64,000 nt of DNA from an uncultured Gammaproteobacteria bacterium (GTDB lineage Bacteria > Pseudomonadota > Gammaproteobacteria > Pseudomonadales > Pseudohongiellaceae), in the NCBI GenBank assembly GCA_913048385.1, contig CAJWVZ010000008.1, positions 42,811-106,810 of the forward strand, in the 5' to 3' direction. The notes under the pieces were generated by a model. It was not told the origin of the DNA, ran no database searches, and saw only the letters and a list, made by a program, of their open reading frames with translations. Position numbers and translations under genes: made by a program. The first letter of the stretch is position 1. Every line of letters begins with the position of its first letter. Shown in pieces: positions 1 through 9,590 of this stretch.

Positions 1-104
1 ACAAGAAACGATAAAGATAAAAGCTCCCGCACCATGCCTCGCCAAGCTCCAAGCATGCTTGAGATCCCCAATATTGCCACGATAAAAACATCTACCCAGA
101 TCAT
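1..104 (-). CDS. cvpA: CvpA family membrane protein, N-terminal fragment
   Basis: The first 34 codons of a gene that runs off the left edge. The ATG at 104 opens a hydrophobic segment (MIWVDVFIVAILGISSMLGA) followed by WRGMVRELLSL, the usual CvpA N-terminus: a first transmembrane helix and then an Arg-Gly-x-x-Arg-Glu turn. CvpA is an inner-membrane protein linked to colicin V production and envelope stress. In gammaproteobacteria it usually sits between a SPOR-domain gene and purF, and the SPOR gene lies 27 bp upstream here in the same direction. Only the N-terminus is visible, so the call rests on this short match plus gene order. Confidence 0.82.
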   Translation of the reverse strand, partial: MIWVDVFIVAILGISSMLGAWRGMVRELLSLSFL

Positions 105-131
105 TAACGGTTATTCCAACCCCGCGTCGAA

Positions 132-695
132 TTATAAACTCTCTAATTCGTAGAGCTTAACCAACCCTAAAACTCCATACTTTTGATTCAATTCTTCTCT
201 GAAGTCTTCAACCCTATTTCGGTCCAACCACGGACCAACAAACACAGTCATTCTGTCGACGTTACCGCTCATGGATTTCCTACTGTAGGCCTTATAGCCG
301 TCCGAAATAAGCTGAGAACGGAATCTCTCTGCATTATTAAAATTTGAAAAAACACCCATTTGTATTACAAAACCCTCGGGAAGTCCGTCGGCCCCTAACG
401 AAGGACTCTCACTGACATCTTCAATCGCAATTATAGCAGAGGGTTCTTCAAGCAACATCTCGACTGACGGGTCGCTCTCCATATTCAACAGCGACCGTAA
501 TTTCGGGACAGCAACACTACCACCTCGGATCTGAGGTATAACTTGAATTGGGGGATCTATTGTATCTACAAGCGGACGCTCAGGAATACGCTTGGCAATA
601 GCGGGCGCGTAGCCTCCCTCCCCGTCAAAAATGAGGACCATGACGGTAGTGACCACAACAAAGACTACGATACCGCCTATTATTCGCTGCTTCAT
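132..695 (-). CDS. SPOR domain-containing cell-division protein (DedD-like)
   Basis: A 187-residue single-pass inner-membrane protein. A short cytoplasmic N-terminus (MKQR) precedes one transmembrane helix at about residues 5-24. A low-complexity periplasmic linker follows, then a C-terminal SPOR domain at about 105-185 (FVIQMGVFSNFNNAERFRSQ, later VFVGPWLDR). SPOR domains bind glycan strands lacking stem peptides at the division septum, as in DedD and FtsN. Its position between folC and cvpA is the usual dedD position. The linker is shorter than in many DedD proteins. Start is an ATG; the gene follows folC by 33 bp and is probably co-transcribed with it. Confidence 0.85.
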   Translation of the reverse strand: MKQRIIGGIVVFVVVTTVMVLIFDGEGGYAPAIAKRIPERPLVDTIDPPIQVIPQIRGGSVAVPKLRSLLNMESDPSVEMLLEEPSAIIAIEDVSESPSLGADGLPEGFVIQMGVFSNFNNAERFRSQLISDGYKAYSRKSMSGNVDRMTVFVGPWLDRNRVEDFREELNQKYGVLGLVKLYELESL

Positions 696-728
696 GCTCT
701 TAAGGCCTCTCCGCTATCAGAAATATAA

Positions 729-2063
729 TTATACCAGCCCAACTGAAGAAACACTCAAATTTCGTACGGCGGATACCGTTAAAAAAGAACCGGTCACAAC
801 CACGACAGAGCTAGAATTCGCTTTTTCACAGGCTCCAAGATAAGCATGTTTTAGAGAATCGTAAGTATATATGCTAGGTTCTGTAAACAGCTCCTTTGCA
901 GACTCTTCAAGCGATGATACTGACAGACAACGATCAGCGTCTACCTCTCCGAAATGCCATTCAGAAACCCCACTCCCCAAAGCTCGCAAAAATTCAGCAA
1001 CCCTCTTATCAGCCATGATTGCCAGAACCACAATTACACTGTGCCCAAGTTGAGTGATAACCCGCAATTCATTACTTAGTATTTCAGCAGCACCCTGATT
1101 ATGTGCCACATCGAGTAAGACCGGAATTTTTGTTGCTTTATCCCTCCGCCATTCTTGGCGGCCAGAAAGCTGAAGAGTCCCTATTTTATCGCGCTGAGCA
1201 TCAGAATTTATGGGAAATCCTAAGGCAATTGAGGCTTTATACAAAACCTGCATAGCAACAGCGACATTATCCAGCAATAACTTAGGAACCGGCAGGCCAC
1301 TTATAGTTTGGGTTCTCTCGGGCATATTGTGTATTTTAGTGAGACCGTACCAATCCCAAACTTCACCCGTCCTCTCCCAACCAAAATCCTGTCCCAAGCA
1401 AAGCGGAGCTAACTCAAGTTCTTTAGCTTTCCTTATTAACGATTTCGGTAGATTCCTTTCACCAAAAATCGCCTGAGCGCCTGAGCGTAAAATACCAGCT
1501 TTTTCGGCCGCTATCGCCTCTCTACCCTCTCCTAACCAGCCTTCATGATCGATGCTAATATTTGTCACCACACAAATATCCGCATCGATAATATTCACAG
1601 CATCAAGGCGCCCACCCAAACCAACTTCAAGAATAACGACATCAAGCTCAGCCCGAGCAAAGATCAAGAATCCTGCTAACGCAGTGAACTCAAAATAACT
1701 GAGCGGAGTCTCTTTTCTCATGACCTCTATTTCCGAAAAAACAGAACAGAGCTCATGATCTTCTACCTCTACCTCGTTTATTCGAAATCTCTCATTAAAA
1801 CGGTCAATATGCGGCGATGTAAATGCTGAAACTCGTATCCCCTGTGCTGACAACATCCCCTCAATTGCCGCGACGGTGGATCCCTTGCCATTTGTTCCAG
1901 CCACAGTTATGACCAACGGAGCTAATCTAGCCACTTCAAAGTTTTTATAGACAGTTAAGATTCGAGACAGGCCAAGATCAATCTCTCTAGGATTAATCTT
2001 AGAGATATACTCCAACCAACGATCGAGTGAACTCTCATTAGATGGTTTCAGCGCTACTTCCAT
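729..2063 (-). CDS. folC: Bifunctional folylpolyglutamate synthase/dihydrofolate synthase
   Basis: A 444-residue cytoplasmic Mur-ligase-family enzyme that adds glutamate to dihydropteroate and then to tetrahydrofolate, using ATP. The P-loop VAGTNGKGST lies at about residues 54-63. The second signature is seen in EVGLGGRLDAVNIIDADICV, and the C-terminal Mur domain carries LLDVAHNQGAAEIL, where the His-Asn pair is characteristic. Length is close to the family norm of about 420-440. It sits 47 bp after accD and before the SPOR gene, the standard accD-folC-dedD-cvpA order. ATG start. Confidence 0.95.
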   Translation of the reverse strand: MEVALKPSNESSLDRWLEYISKINPREIDLGLSRILTVYKNFEVARLAPLVITVAGTNGKGSTVAAIEGMLSAQGIRVSAFTSPHIDRFNERFRINEVEVEDHELCSVFSEIEVMRKETPLSYFEFTALAGFLIFARAELDVVILEVGLGGRLDAVNIIDADICVVTNISIDHEGWLGEGREAIAAEKAGILRSGAQAIFGERNLPKSLIRKAKELELAPLCLGQDFGWERTGEVWDWYGLTKIHNMPERTQTISGLPVPKLLLDNVAVAMQVLYKASIALGFPINSDAQRDKIGTLQLSGRQEWRRDKATKIPVLLDVAHNQGAAEILSNELRVITQLGHSVIVVLAIMADKRVAEFLRALGSGVSEWHFGEVDADRCLSVSSLEESAKELFTEPSIYTYDSLKHAYLGACEKANSSSVVVVTGSFLTVSAVRNLSVSSVGLV

Positions 2064-2110
2064 TCAGCGCGAACGACCCAGTTTCGTCTGCTCATTACGG
2101 CTCCCCTTTA

Positions 2111-2995
2111 TTAGACTGAAGCCTCACCCACCTTTGAGGACCGATAAAAAAGCAACTTAGAAATCAATCCTTCAATACGTGTTCGGAGGTCTCGACGGTG
2201 CACGATCATGTCAATTGCTCCGTTTTCTAGTAAGAATTCGCTCCGTTGAAAGCCATCCGGTAATTGAACTCTGACAGTCTGACGAATCACGTCTGGCCCT
2301 GTGAAACCAACAAGCGCATTAGGCTCGGCTATATTGATGTCCCCAAGCATAGCTAGACTAGCTGAAACCCCGCCGTAAACTGGATCCACTAGAACCGAGA
2401 TATAAGGCAAGCCTTCAGTCTTTAATTTTTCAAGCGCAGCCGCAGTTTTAGCCATTTGCATCAAGGATAGAAGAGCCTCTTGCATTCTTGCCCCCCCGCT
2501 TGTCGCAAAACAAACAAAAGGAACCCTCGTTTTTATACAGTGGTCAACAGCCATCACAAATTTTTGCCCAACGACCGCCCCCATAGAGCCACCAATAAAG
2601 TTAAACTCAAATGCCGCGCAAACAATCGGCTGGTCAACGAGCGTACCGCTCATTACAACAAGCGCGTCTCTTTCACCGGTAGCTTTTTGAGCTGCGGAAA
2701 TCCTATCTTTATATTTTTTTAAATCTTTAAATTTAAGCAAATCTACCGGTGCAAGTTCCGAAAACAATTCCGTTCGTGAATCAGAGTCCAAAAATAGATC
2801 AAGTCTGCGACGCGCGGTTATTCTGATGTGATGATCACATTTAGGACAAACATCAAAATTTTGGCTGAGCGATTTTTCATAAAGCACTGCCTCGCAACGG
2901 GGACATTTTTTCCATACTCCTTCTGGAACACCAGTTTTTTTTGCGTCTTTAGTAGCATTAGAAATCGAAGGTAAAATCTTGTCTATCCAACTCAT
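2111..2995 (-). CDS. accD: Acetyl-CoA carboxylase carboxyltransferase subunit beta
   Basis: The 294-residue beta subunit of the carboxyltransferase that moves carboxyl from carboxybiotin to acetyl-CoA, the first step of fatty-acid synthesis; it works as a complex with AccA. A four-cysteine zinc ribbon is intact at C31, C34, C50 and C53. The crotonase-like carboxyltransferase core follows, including [12 protein letters not shown] and [20 protein letters not shown]. Length is typical (E. coli about 304). ATG start, 20 bp after trpA, in the trpFBA-accD-folC run. No defect seen. Confidence 0.97.
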   Translation of the reverse strand: MSWIDKILPSISNATKDAKKTGVPEGVWKKCPRCEAVLYEKSLSQNFDVCPKCDHHIRITARRRLDLFLDSDSRTELFSELAPVDLLKFKDLKKYKDRISAAQKATGERDALVVMSGTLVDQPIVCAAFEFNFIGGSMGAVVGQKFVMAVDHCIKTRVPFVCFATSGGARMQEALLSLMQMAKTAAALEKLKTEGLPYISVLVDPVYGGVSASLAMLGDINIAEPNALVGFTGPDVIRQTVRVQLPDGFQRSEFLLENGAIDMIVHRRDLRTRIEGLISKLLFYRSSKVGEASV

Positions 2996-3015
2996 AATGT
3001 GTCCCGATAAATTTC

Positions 3016-3828
3016 TTAAACGTTTAAGGCATCGCGCGCATCGCGTATCAATTGCGTTGCGGTCTCAATTTCCTTACTTGTCTCGTCGCCATGAGGAGAA
3101 AGCTTGGCAATCGCGCTAACCAAAGCACTGCCAATAATCACTCCATCAGATATTTCGCTCATCCTTAAGACGCTGTCCACATCTTTGATACCGAAACCAA
3201 TCACTATAGGCAACTTTGTCAAGGCTCGTAATTGACTCACCCGAGTTCGAATCGAATTAGCATCACTCAAAGCTGCACCCGTCACGCCTTTCAGAGATAC
3301 GTAGTAAAGATACCCAGAGCAAACTTGCGTTATCAACTTAGCCCTCTCGACACTGGTTGTGGGTGCTACCAAAAATATCGTATCGATATCGACATCCTGC
3401 AGGCGTTGCCGAAGATCAAAAGATTCAGTTGGTGGCATGTCCACTACCAGCACACCATCGACCCCGCACTCTGAAACATTCTTCGTAAACTCCTCGTATC
3501 CCATCAATTCAATAGGGTTTAAATAACCCATCAATACAACCGGAGTTGCAGGATTTTTACTTCTAAACCTTCTCATCAAATCACAAACATCAATTAAAGA
3601 TGTTCCTGCCGCGATCGCCCTCTCCGCGCCAAGTTGTATCACCGGGCCATCAGATGAGGGGTCACTAAAGGGAATACCCAGTTCAATGATATCCGCGCCG
3701 TCCTGGACCAACTGGTGCATTAACTTTTCGGTTACCCCTAAACTTGGATCACCCGCAACCAAATACGGTATTAAGAGCTTTCGCCCATCTGTCAGTGCTT
3801 TATCACTGACTTCCCTTAATCTACTCAT
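3016..3828 (-). CDS. trpA: Tryptophan synthase alpha chain
   Basis: The 270-residue TIM-barrel alpha subunit, which cleaves indole-3-glycerol phosphate to indole and glyceraldehyde 3-phosphate and channels indole to TrpB. The catalytic pair falls at Glu49 ([11 protein letters not shown]) and Asp60 (SSDGPVIQ), the same numbering as E. coli. The phosphate-binding region GFGIKD and the GSAL segment are present near the C-terminus. ATG start. It follows trpB by 39 bp and precedes accD by 20 bp, so it belongs to one transcription unit with trpF and trpB. Confidence 0.97.
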   Translation of the reverse strand: MSRLREVSDKALTDGRKLLIPYLVAGDPSLGVTEKLMHQLVQDGADIIELGIPFSDPSSDGPVIQLGAERAIAAGTSLIDVCDLMRRFRSKNPATPVVLMGYLNPIELMGYEEFTKNVSECGVDGVLVVDMPPTESFDLRQRLQDVDIDTIFLVAPTTSVERAKLITQVCSGYLYYVSLKGVTGAALSDANSIRTRVSQLRALTKLPIVIGFGIKDVDSVLRMSEISDGVIIGSALVSAIAKLSPHGDETSKEIETATQLIRDARDALNV

Positions 3829-3867
3829 TAATTTAGCTCTTATTCTTGCGGCAAAAATTTGATTTCG

Positions 3868-5106
3868 CTAAAGAGATATTCCCTCCAGTCGAGCAACCGT
3901 TTCAATATCTTTATCTCCCCTACCCGACATATTTACTACAATATTTTGATCTGATCGCATCTTCGACGCGAGCTTTAATGCATAGGCCACTGCATGGCTC
4001 GATTCTAATGCCGGAATAATACCCTCGAGCTGAGTCGTGTCATGAAAGGCTTGCATCGCCTCCTTGTCTGTCGCCGCAACATACTTAACTCTCTTCATAT
4101 CCTTCAGCCAAGAGTGTTCCGGACCTACTCCCGGATAATCCAAGCCAGCCGAAACCGAGTGTGTTTCCAAAATCTGTCCATTCTGATCAGCCATTAGATA
4201 GGTTCTATTCCCATGCAAAACACCCGGAGACACGCCCTCCGCACTAAGTGGCGCGGCATGCCTCCCTGTCTCAAGACCGTCACCTCCAGCCTCGACTCCA
4301 TACATGGCAACTTCCGAATCTTTTAAAAAAGGGTGAAACATACCTATGGCATTAGAGCCACCACCAACACACGCAACTAAAGCATCAGGAAGTGATTTAA
4401 GCTGATCAAGCGCTTGTTTCCTTGTCTCTCTCCCAATGATACATTGAAAGTCGCGAACCAAAAGAGGATATGGATGCGGGCCCGCAACAGTTCCTATGAT
4501 GTAGTAAGTATTATCAACGTTTGTTGCCCAATCACGTAATGCTTCATTCATTGCATCTTTTAACGTTCTTGAACCAGATTCTACAGACACCACAGTTGCG
4601 CCCAAAAGCTTCATTCGGTAAACATTAGGAGCTTGCCTTTGAATATCCTCCGCGCCCATATAGACAAAGCAATCTAAACCCAACCTAGCGGCAACTGTAG
4701 CTGTTGCGACCCCGTGTTGGCCCGCGCCAGTCTCAGCAATTATGCGAGTCTTACCCATTCTTTTGGCTAGCAATGCTTGTCCAATCGTATTGTTCACCTT
4801 ATGGGCACCCGTGTGATTCAAGTCCTCACGCTTTAGGAAAATTTGCGCGCCCTGTGCCAAATTGGTAAGACGCGCGGCAAAGTATAATGGAGAAGGCCTA
4901 CCCACATAGTGCTGTAAATCATGATCATACTCTTCCCAAAAGGCTGAGTCTTTAGATGCTTCTTCGTATACCGCTGCTAGCTCTTCAACGGCCGAAATTA
5001 GCGTCTCTCCAACAAACACACCACCATAAGGCCCAAAATGACCCAGTTTATCCGGACCCTCGAGGTCATGCTCGGGGCTTCCAGGATTAGAATTTTGATC
5101 AAACAC
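3868..5106 (-). CDS. trpB: Tryptophan synthase beta chain
   Basis: The 412-residue PLP enzyme that condenses indole with serine to make tryptophan. The PLP lysine is K103 in [10 protein letters not shown], and the phosphate-binding glycine loop is [12 protein letters not shown]. The N-terminal [13 protein letters not shown] block is typical. I take the GTG at 5106 as start: it overlaps the trpF stop and has a clear GGAG about 7 nt upstream (GGAGTAAAGA before GTG), suggesting translational coupling with trpF. The roughly 20-residue N-terminal extension is common in proteobacterial TrpB. Confidence 0.97.
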   Translation of the reverse strand: MFDQNSNPGSPEHDLEGPDKLGHFGPYGGVFVGETLISAVEELAAVYEEASKDSAFWEEYDHDLQHYVGRPSPLYFAARLTNLAQGAQIFLKREDLNHTGAHKVNNTIGQALLAKRMGKTRIIAETGAGQHGVATATVAARLGLDCFVYMGAEDIQRQAPNVYRMKLLGATVVSVESGSRTLKDAMNEALRDWATNVDNTYYIIGTVAGPHPYPLLVRDFQCIIGRETRKQALDQLKSLPDALVACVGGGSNAIGMFHPFLKDSEVAMYGVEAGGDGLETGRHAAPLSAEGVSPGVLHGNRTYLMADQNGQILETHSVSAGLDYPGVGPEHSWLKDMKRVKYVAATDKEAMQAFHDTTQLEGIIPALESSHAVAYALKLASKMRSDQNIVVNMSGRGDKDIETVARLEGISL

Positions 5107-5719
5107 TCTTTACTCCTTCTATAAAACGTTTCATTTTCAATAAATCTTTTTTCCCAGCACTTACCTCTACCCCACTACTAACATCGACTCCGAACGGTCG
5201 CACCGTGGTTATAGCTTCCACGACATTAGCCTCAGTAAGCCCACCGGCTAATATAGTCTTTCTCAACTGACAATCAGATAACACCCCAGCCAGCTCCCAA
5301 TCGAATGTTTCTCCGGTACCGCCCATTCCCCTAGGGCTATCAGCATCTAATAAAATCATATCTGCAGTCTCATATTTTCTAAAAACATCCTCGATACTCT
5401 TTGAGTCGCGAACTCGGCTTGCTTGAATCTGTGGCATCCCAAAACTATTGCAAAATTCTCGATCTTCGTCTCCGTGGAACTGAAGACAGTCAATGAGTCC
5501 AGTATCAAGAACTCTCTCAACCTCCTCTCGCGCTGGATTGACGAATAGGGCGACTCTATCTGCGTCTGTTCTGTCACTGCCTAAGATCATTCGCAATTCA
5601 TTTGGGTTTAAAGCTCTCGGACTTTTAGAATAAAAAACGAACCCTAAGGCATCTGCCCCCCAATTCATTGCGCTCTCTGCATCCTCAGCCGTGGTTATCC
5701 CGCATATCTTTACCCACAT
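5099..5719 (-). CDS. trpF: Phosphoribosylanthranilate isomerase
   Basis: A 206-residue TIM-barrel enzyme performing the Amadori rearrangement of phosphoribosylanthranilate in tryptophan synthesis. The catalytic cysteine is in the N-terminal KICGIT motif, and the C-terminal phosphate site is GVDVSSGVE. The stop overlaps the trpB start by 8 nt. In Pseudomonas trpF sits between truA and accD without trpBA. Here trpBA is inserted at that point, an arrangement seen in many other gammaproteobacteria. ATG start. Confidence 0.96.
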   Translation of the reverse strand: MWVKICGITTAEDAESAMNWGADALGFVFYSKSPRALNPNELRMILGSDRTDADRVALFVNPAREEVERVLDTGLIDCLQFHGDEDREFCNSFGMPQIQASRVRDSKSIEDVFRKYETADMILLDADSPRGMGGTGETFDWELAGVLSDCQLRKTILAGGLTEANVVEAITTVRPFGVDVSSGVEVSAGKKDLLKMKRFIEGVKSV

Positions 5720-5799
5720 CTTAGATTCTTACCTCATCGTTTTATTATACCCATCTAGCACTCGGAAATTCTGTAAATTACCTTTGACAAACCTGTGCT

Positions 5800-6612
5800 C
5801 TAGATAAAACCTGCCAAGACAGGGGGAGCACTAGGAAGAGCTGGCAATGCGCATTCAGCGGAGTAAGAAACTCCAGTGAGGTAAAGGCCGTGCGGGGGCG
5901 ATGTTATCCCAGCTTTCGTCCTATCTCTCTGATCCAAAACAACTTTCACCCAAGATATCGGGCAATCACCACTGCCAACCGATATCAACGTCCCCACAAT
6001 GTTTCGCACCATATGTTGGAGAAATGCGTTTGCAACAACCGTAATGACCACATAATCGGCGTACCTAATCACAGACACCCTCTTTACGTTTCTATTCGGA
6101 CTCTTAGATTGACAACCGGCAGCTCTAAACGAGGTAAAATCGTGTTCCCCAACCAAGGCCTGAGCCGCTTCATGCATGGCCTCAACGTCAAGCTCCTGTG
6201 AAATATGTGTCACTTTCCCATTTAGAAATGCGCTCGACACATCTCGATTTCGGATAACATACATATACCGGCGAGCAACAGCTGAAAATCGAGCACTAAA
6301 ATCATTATTGACGGTCCTAACCCATAAAATACGGATTGATCTTGGCAATTGGCTATTGACCCCAACGGTCCAAGCCTTTGCGCCACGATCCACAAAACAA
6401 TCGAAGTGCACTACCTGCTGAGTAGCGTGGACACCAGCATCAGTTCTTCCTGCGCAAACAGTAACAATTTCATCTCCAGCTATTTTTGATAGCCCCTCCT
6501 CGACAGTCTGCTGAACCGTAATCGGAGCATTATCACCCTGACGTTGCCACCCAGAAAAACCAGAACCGTCATACTCGAGTCCTAAGACAAAACGCGTAAC
6601 CTGCTGACTCAT
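5800..6612 (-). CDS. truA: tRNA pseudouridine(38-40) synthase TruA
   Basis: A 270-residue pseudouridine synthase acting on positions 38-40 of the tRNA anticodon arm. The catalytic aspartate is D58 in AGRTDAGVHATQQVVHF. The N-terminal LEYDGSGFSGWQRQ and the central FTSFRAAGCQSKSPNR blocks are typical of TruA. Length matches the family. ATG start, 18 bp after the fimV-like gene, continuing the conserved fimV-truA-trpF order. Confidence 0.97.
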   Translation of the reverse strand: MSQQVTRFVLGLEYDGSGFSGWQRQGDNAPITVQQTVEEGLSKIAGDEIVTVCAGRTDAGVHATQQVVHFDCFVDRGAKAWTVGVNSQLPRSIRILWVRTVNNDFSARFSAVARRYMYVIRNRDVSSAFLNGKVTHISQELDVEAMHEAAQALVGEHDFTSFRAAGCQSKSPNRNVKRVSVIRYADYVVITVVANAFLQHMVRNIVGTLISVGSGDCPISWVKVVLDQRDRTKAGITSPPHGLYLTGVSYSAECALPALPSAPPVLAGFI

Positions 6613-6630
6613 GCTCTAAAAACTCACAAG

Positions 6631-7788
6631 CTATTCGTCAGTATCACGGGCATTATCAGAATCTAACAAGCCTTTCATTAGATTCTCCGCCTCAACTCGT
6701 TGGGTCTCATTAGCGCTTCCAACAACCTCACCAAGAAGTTTCCGCACACTCTCCATGTCTCCCATCTTCGAATATGCATAAGCCAACTCTAACTTGGTCG
6801 CGATCTCAACTTCAGACGCTGTATCGTCCGCACTCAACCCGGGTTCTTGGTCATCGAGAGTTTCGGGACTTTTAAGCTGGACTTCCGATACGGGCTCTCT
6901 ATGAGGCCCACTTATTTCATTGCTTTTAATCCTCGAGCCCGGCTGAATGCTACCTGAAAAATTTGCATCTTTGTTCAATTCCTTCGCCAGCGAAGATGTC
7001 TCTCCCTGGTCAACAGATTTAGGATCGTAGTTCTCTCTTCGTCGTCGCATCCAGAATAAACCCAAAACCGAAACAACTACGACCCCAACAAAAGCGCCAA
7101 ACAGCAAGCCAGGCTGCAATTGAACTCTCTGACTCTGCAAAGAAACAATCTCTTCAAAATCAGAGATAGCGCCAAGATCTGGCGGCTCGTCAACCATTTT
7201 AATTTCCTGTGCAGTTTCTAGCTGCAAATCCAACGAAGCAATTTGTAGTTTAAGCGAAGAGACCTCTTCATCAGTCTCAATGAGCCTGGCGGATAAGCTC
7301 GTGAGCCTATTTGAAAGAGCCACATTTTCCGCATCCTGAACCCGTATCTGTTGTTCCAGCTCAGCGATGCGAACATCGAGGGCAGCGCTCCGGTTCATGA
7401 GCTCAAACAGTCCCTCTGAATCTTCTGGAATTATTATCGAATAAAGTTCATTCTGTCGCCTAACCTCAGCCATTGCCTCCTGCTGCGACAATCTCTGTGC
7501 CTCAGTCATGATCGGGCGCACGAGTGTCACCCCAGCATAAAGCCCATTGATATTTCTTTTTTTAAAGGCTTCTGGGTTAAGTCTCTGAAAAGCCAACATA
7601 ACCTGCTGCGGGCTCACGCTTTCACCAGGAAAAAGGTCCTTTGATAAACTGTAAAGAGTATCGCCTCGCTCTACCTCTAACGACGGCAAATTTAACGTTT
7701 CGCTTAACGCGAATACATGCCCGTAAAATATTGATAATATTAGATTAAATACCAGAGCACGAGCTACTAATAGAAAATATTGCCGCAT
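6631..7788 (-). CDS. Short FimV-like protein (LysM, coiled coil, one TM helix, C-terminal TPR-like cap)
   Basis: From the ATG at 7788 this encodes 385 residues; an in-frame TTG at 7845 would add 19 residues, but the ATG directly opens a signal peptide (MRQYFLLVARALVFNLILS). Order of parts: signal peptide, LysM-like region at about 38-90 (VERGDTLYSLS, later RNINGLYAGVTLVRP), periplasmic coiled coil at about 120-200, a TM helix (GLLFGAFVGVVVVSVLGLFW) followed by basic RRRR, an acidic cytoplasmic linker, and a C-terminal block (KLELAYAYSKMGDMESVRKL) like the FimV C-terminal TPR motif. Pseudomonas FimV exceeds 900 residues, so this is a minimal version. It keeps the FimV position between asd and truA. 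FimV proteins act in polar localisation and type IV pilus function. Confidence 0.85.
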   Translation of the reverse strand: MRQYFLLVARALVFNLILSIFYGHVFALSETLNLPSLEVERGDTLYSLSKDLFPGESVSPQQVMLAFQRLNPEAFKKRNINGLYAGVTLVRPIMTEAQRLSQQEAMAEVRRQNELYSIIIPEDSEGLFELMNRSAALDVRIAELEQQIRVQDAENVALSNRLTSLSARLIETDEEVSSLKLQIASLDLQLETAQEIKMVDEPPDLGAISDFEEIVSLQSQRVQLQPGLLFGAFVGVVVVSVLGLFWMRRRRENYDPKSVDQGETSSLAKELNKDANFSGSIQPGSRIKSNEISGPHREPVSEVQLKSPETLDDQEPGLSADDTASEVEIATKLELAYAYSKMGDMESVRKLLGEVVGSANETQRVEAENLMKGLLDSDNARDTDE

Positions 7789-7854
7789 ATCAGTTTGTTC
7801 TTCCCTTATTAACGTTCGAGAGCGCAGCACCACATACTTCCGCAAAACACTTCC

Positions 7855-8874
7855 TTACAAATACTTCTTAATCAGCGATTCGGCTATCTGAATAGAATTG
7901 AGCGCCGCACCCTTTCGAATGTTGTCAGATACTAGCCAAAGGCTTAACCCGTTCTCAAGAGAAATGTCTCTCCGAACTCGTCCCACGTAAACGGGGTTCG
8001 AGTCAGTGGCTTCTGTAACCGGAGTCGGGTAACTGCCACTTTCCAGCGCGTCCACGAGTTCAATCCCCTCGGCCTGTTCTAGCAGACTCATTATGGCTCT
8101 TAGATCAACAGGTTTTACCGTTTCAATCTGTACCGCTTCACAATGACCATAAAAAACAGGAACCCGAGCGCAAGTCGCGCTTACTAAAATATTGGGATCC
8201 TCAAATATTTTTTGAGTCTCCCAGACCATTTTCATTTCCTCTTTTGTGTAACCGTTCTCAAGAAAAACATCTATTTGCGGTAGAACGTTAAAGGCAATCT
8301 GTTTTGGATAGACCTTTGGTTCCGCGGGCTGACCGTTTAGCAAAGCCGCTGTTTGTCCCGCAAGCTCTTCGATAGCGCTCTTGCCACTTCCTGAGACAGC
8401 CTGATAGGTCGCAATATTCAGCCTTTTTATACCAACCGCTTCATAGATCGGTTTTAAAGCTACTACTAAGCCTATTGTGGAGCAGTTAGGGTTTGCGATA
8501 ATGTTCCTCTTCGAAAAGTCTCCTATAGCCTCGCCGTTGACTTCTGGGACAACAAGCGGAATATCAGCGTCGTAACGAAAATGCGAGGTATTGTCGACAA
8601 CAATACAGCCGGCCGCAGCGGCTTTTGGCGCATATTCAGCCGATACCTCTCCACCGGCAGAAAACAACCCAATATGCGCTCGGGCAAAATCAAAGTCAGC
8701 AAGATCCGTCACCATTATTGATTTGTTACCAAACATAACCTTGGTACCCGCCGATCGCTCGCTCGCGAGCAAAAATAACTCCCCCACAGGGAATTTTCGC
8801 TCATCAAGAATATTAACCAGCGCTTCCCCGACGGCACCAGTGGCGCCTACTATCGCAATATTAAAGACATCCAT
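7855..8874 (-). CDS. asd: Aspartate-semialdehyde dehydrogenase
   Basis: A 339-residue NADPH-dependent enzyme reducing aspartyl phosphate to aspartate semialdehyde, the branch-point precursor of lysine, threonine, methionine and diaminopimelate. The Rossmann motif is IVGATGAVGEAL near residue 9. The catalytic cysteine is C131 in IIANPNCSTIGLV, and TYQAVSGSGKSAIEEL follows. ATG start. It lies 18 bp after leuD; in Pseudomonas leuB usually occupies this junction, but there is no room for it here. Confidence 0.97.
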   Translation of the reverse strand: MDVFNIAIVGATGAVGEALVNILDERKFPVGELFLLASERSAGTKVMFGNKSIMVTDLADFDFARAHIGLFSAGGEVSAEYAPKAAAAGCIVVDNTSHFRYDADIPLVVPEVNGEAIGDFSKRNIIANPNCSTIGLVVALKPIYEAVGIKRLNIATYQAVSGSGKSAIEELAGQTAALLNGQPAEPKVYPKQIAFNVLPQIDVFLENGYTKEEMKMVWETQKIFEDPNILVSATCARVPVFYGHCEAVQIETVKPVDLRAIMSLLEQAEGIELVDALESGSYPTPVTEATDSNPVYVGRVRRDISLENGLSLWLVSDNIRKGAALNSIQIAESLIKKYL

Positions 8875-8892
8875 TTTCGCATGAGCCTCTAG

Positions 8893-9537
8893 CTATTTGA
8901 GTGTAAAATAAAAAGGAGAGGTCGCTCGCCAATTATTTTCAAATTGCCTAATGCGTTCCGCATCGCGCATTGTTATTCCAATATCATCCAACCCATTCAA
9001 CAAACAGTGCTTTCTGGACGGTTCAATCTCGAAATTTATAATATCTCCATCCGGCTTCTTAATGCCTTGCGTCTCTAGATCTATGCACAACGCAAAGCCT
9101 GGGGTCGCCTCTACATCTTTAAAAAGAGATTCTACTATTTCCCTATTAAGAACAATGGGTAACAAACCGTTCTTGAAGCAGTTATTGAAAAATATATCTG
9201 CAAAACTCGGGGCCAATATCGCCCTAAATCCGTAGTCATCGAGCGCCCACGGTGCATGCTCTCTGCTTGAGCCGCACCCAAAGTTTTCTCGGGCCAACAA
9301 GATACGAGCATCCGCATACCGTGCCTGATTGAGAACAAAATCTTCATTAATTGGCCGCTGGCTGTTGTCGGCATCCGGCTTGCCCTTATCTTTGTAACGA
9401 TGCTCATCAAAAAGATTTACTCCAAAACCAGTTCTCTTAATCGATTTCAAGAATTGCTTAGGGATTATAAAGTCTGTATCAACATTCGCTCTATCGAGGG
9501 GTAAAACCAAACCCGTCACTGAACTAAATTTTTTCAT
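8893..9537 (-). CDS. leuD: 3-isopropylmalate dehydratase small subunit
   Basis: The small subunit of isopropylmalate isomerase, partner of LeuC, in leucine synthesis. I use the ATG at 9537 ([20 protein letters not shown], about 214 residues), which has GGAAA about 6 nt upstream. An in-frame TTG at 9555 would add six residues. Family motifs: [16 protein letters not shown] near the N-terminus and [16 protein letters not shown] in the swivel domain. It follows leuC by 53 bp, so the two subunits are co-transcribed. Confidence 0.96.
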   Translation of the reverse strand: MKKFSSVTGLVLPLDRANVDTDFIIPKQFLKSIKRTGFGVNLFDEHRYKDKGKPDADNSQRPINEDFVLNQARYADARILLARENFGCGSSREHAPWALDDYGFRAILAPSFADIFFNNCFKNGLLPIVLNREIVESLFKDVEATPGFALCIDLETQGIKKPDGDIINFEIEPSRKHCLLNGLDDIGITMRDAERIRQFENNWRATSPFYFTLK

Positions 9538-9590
9538 TTCTATTTCCGTTTTCAAACAAATTCAATACTTTATACCGACTGTTAGAGCGC

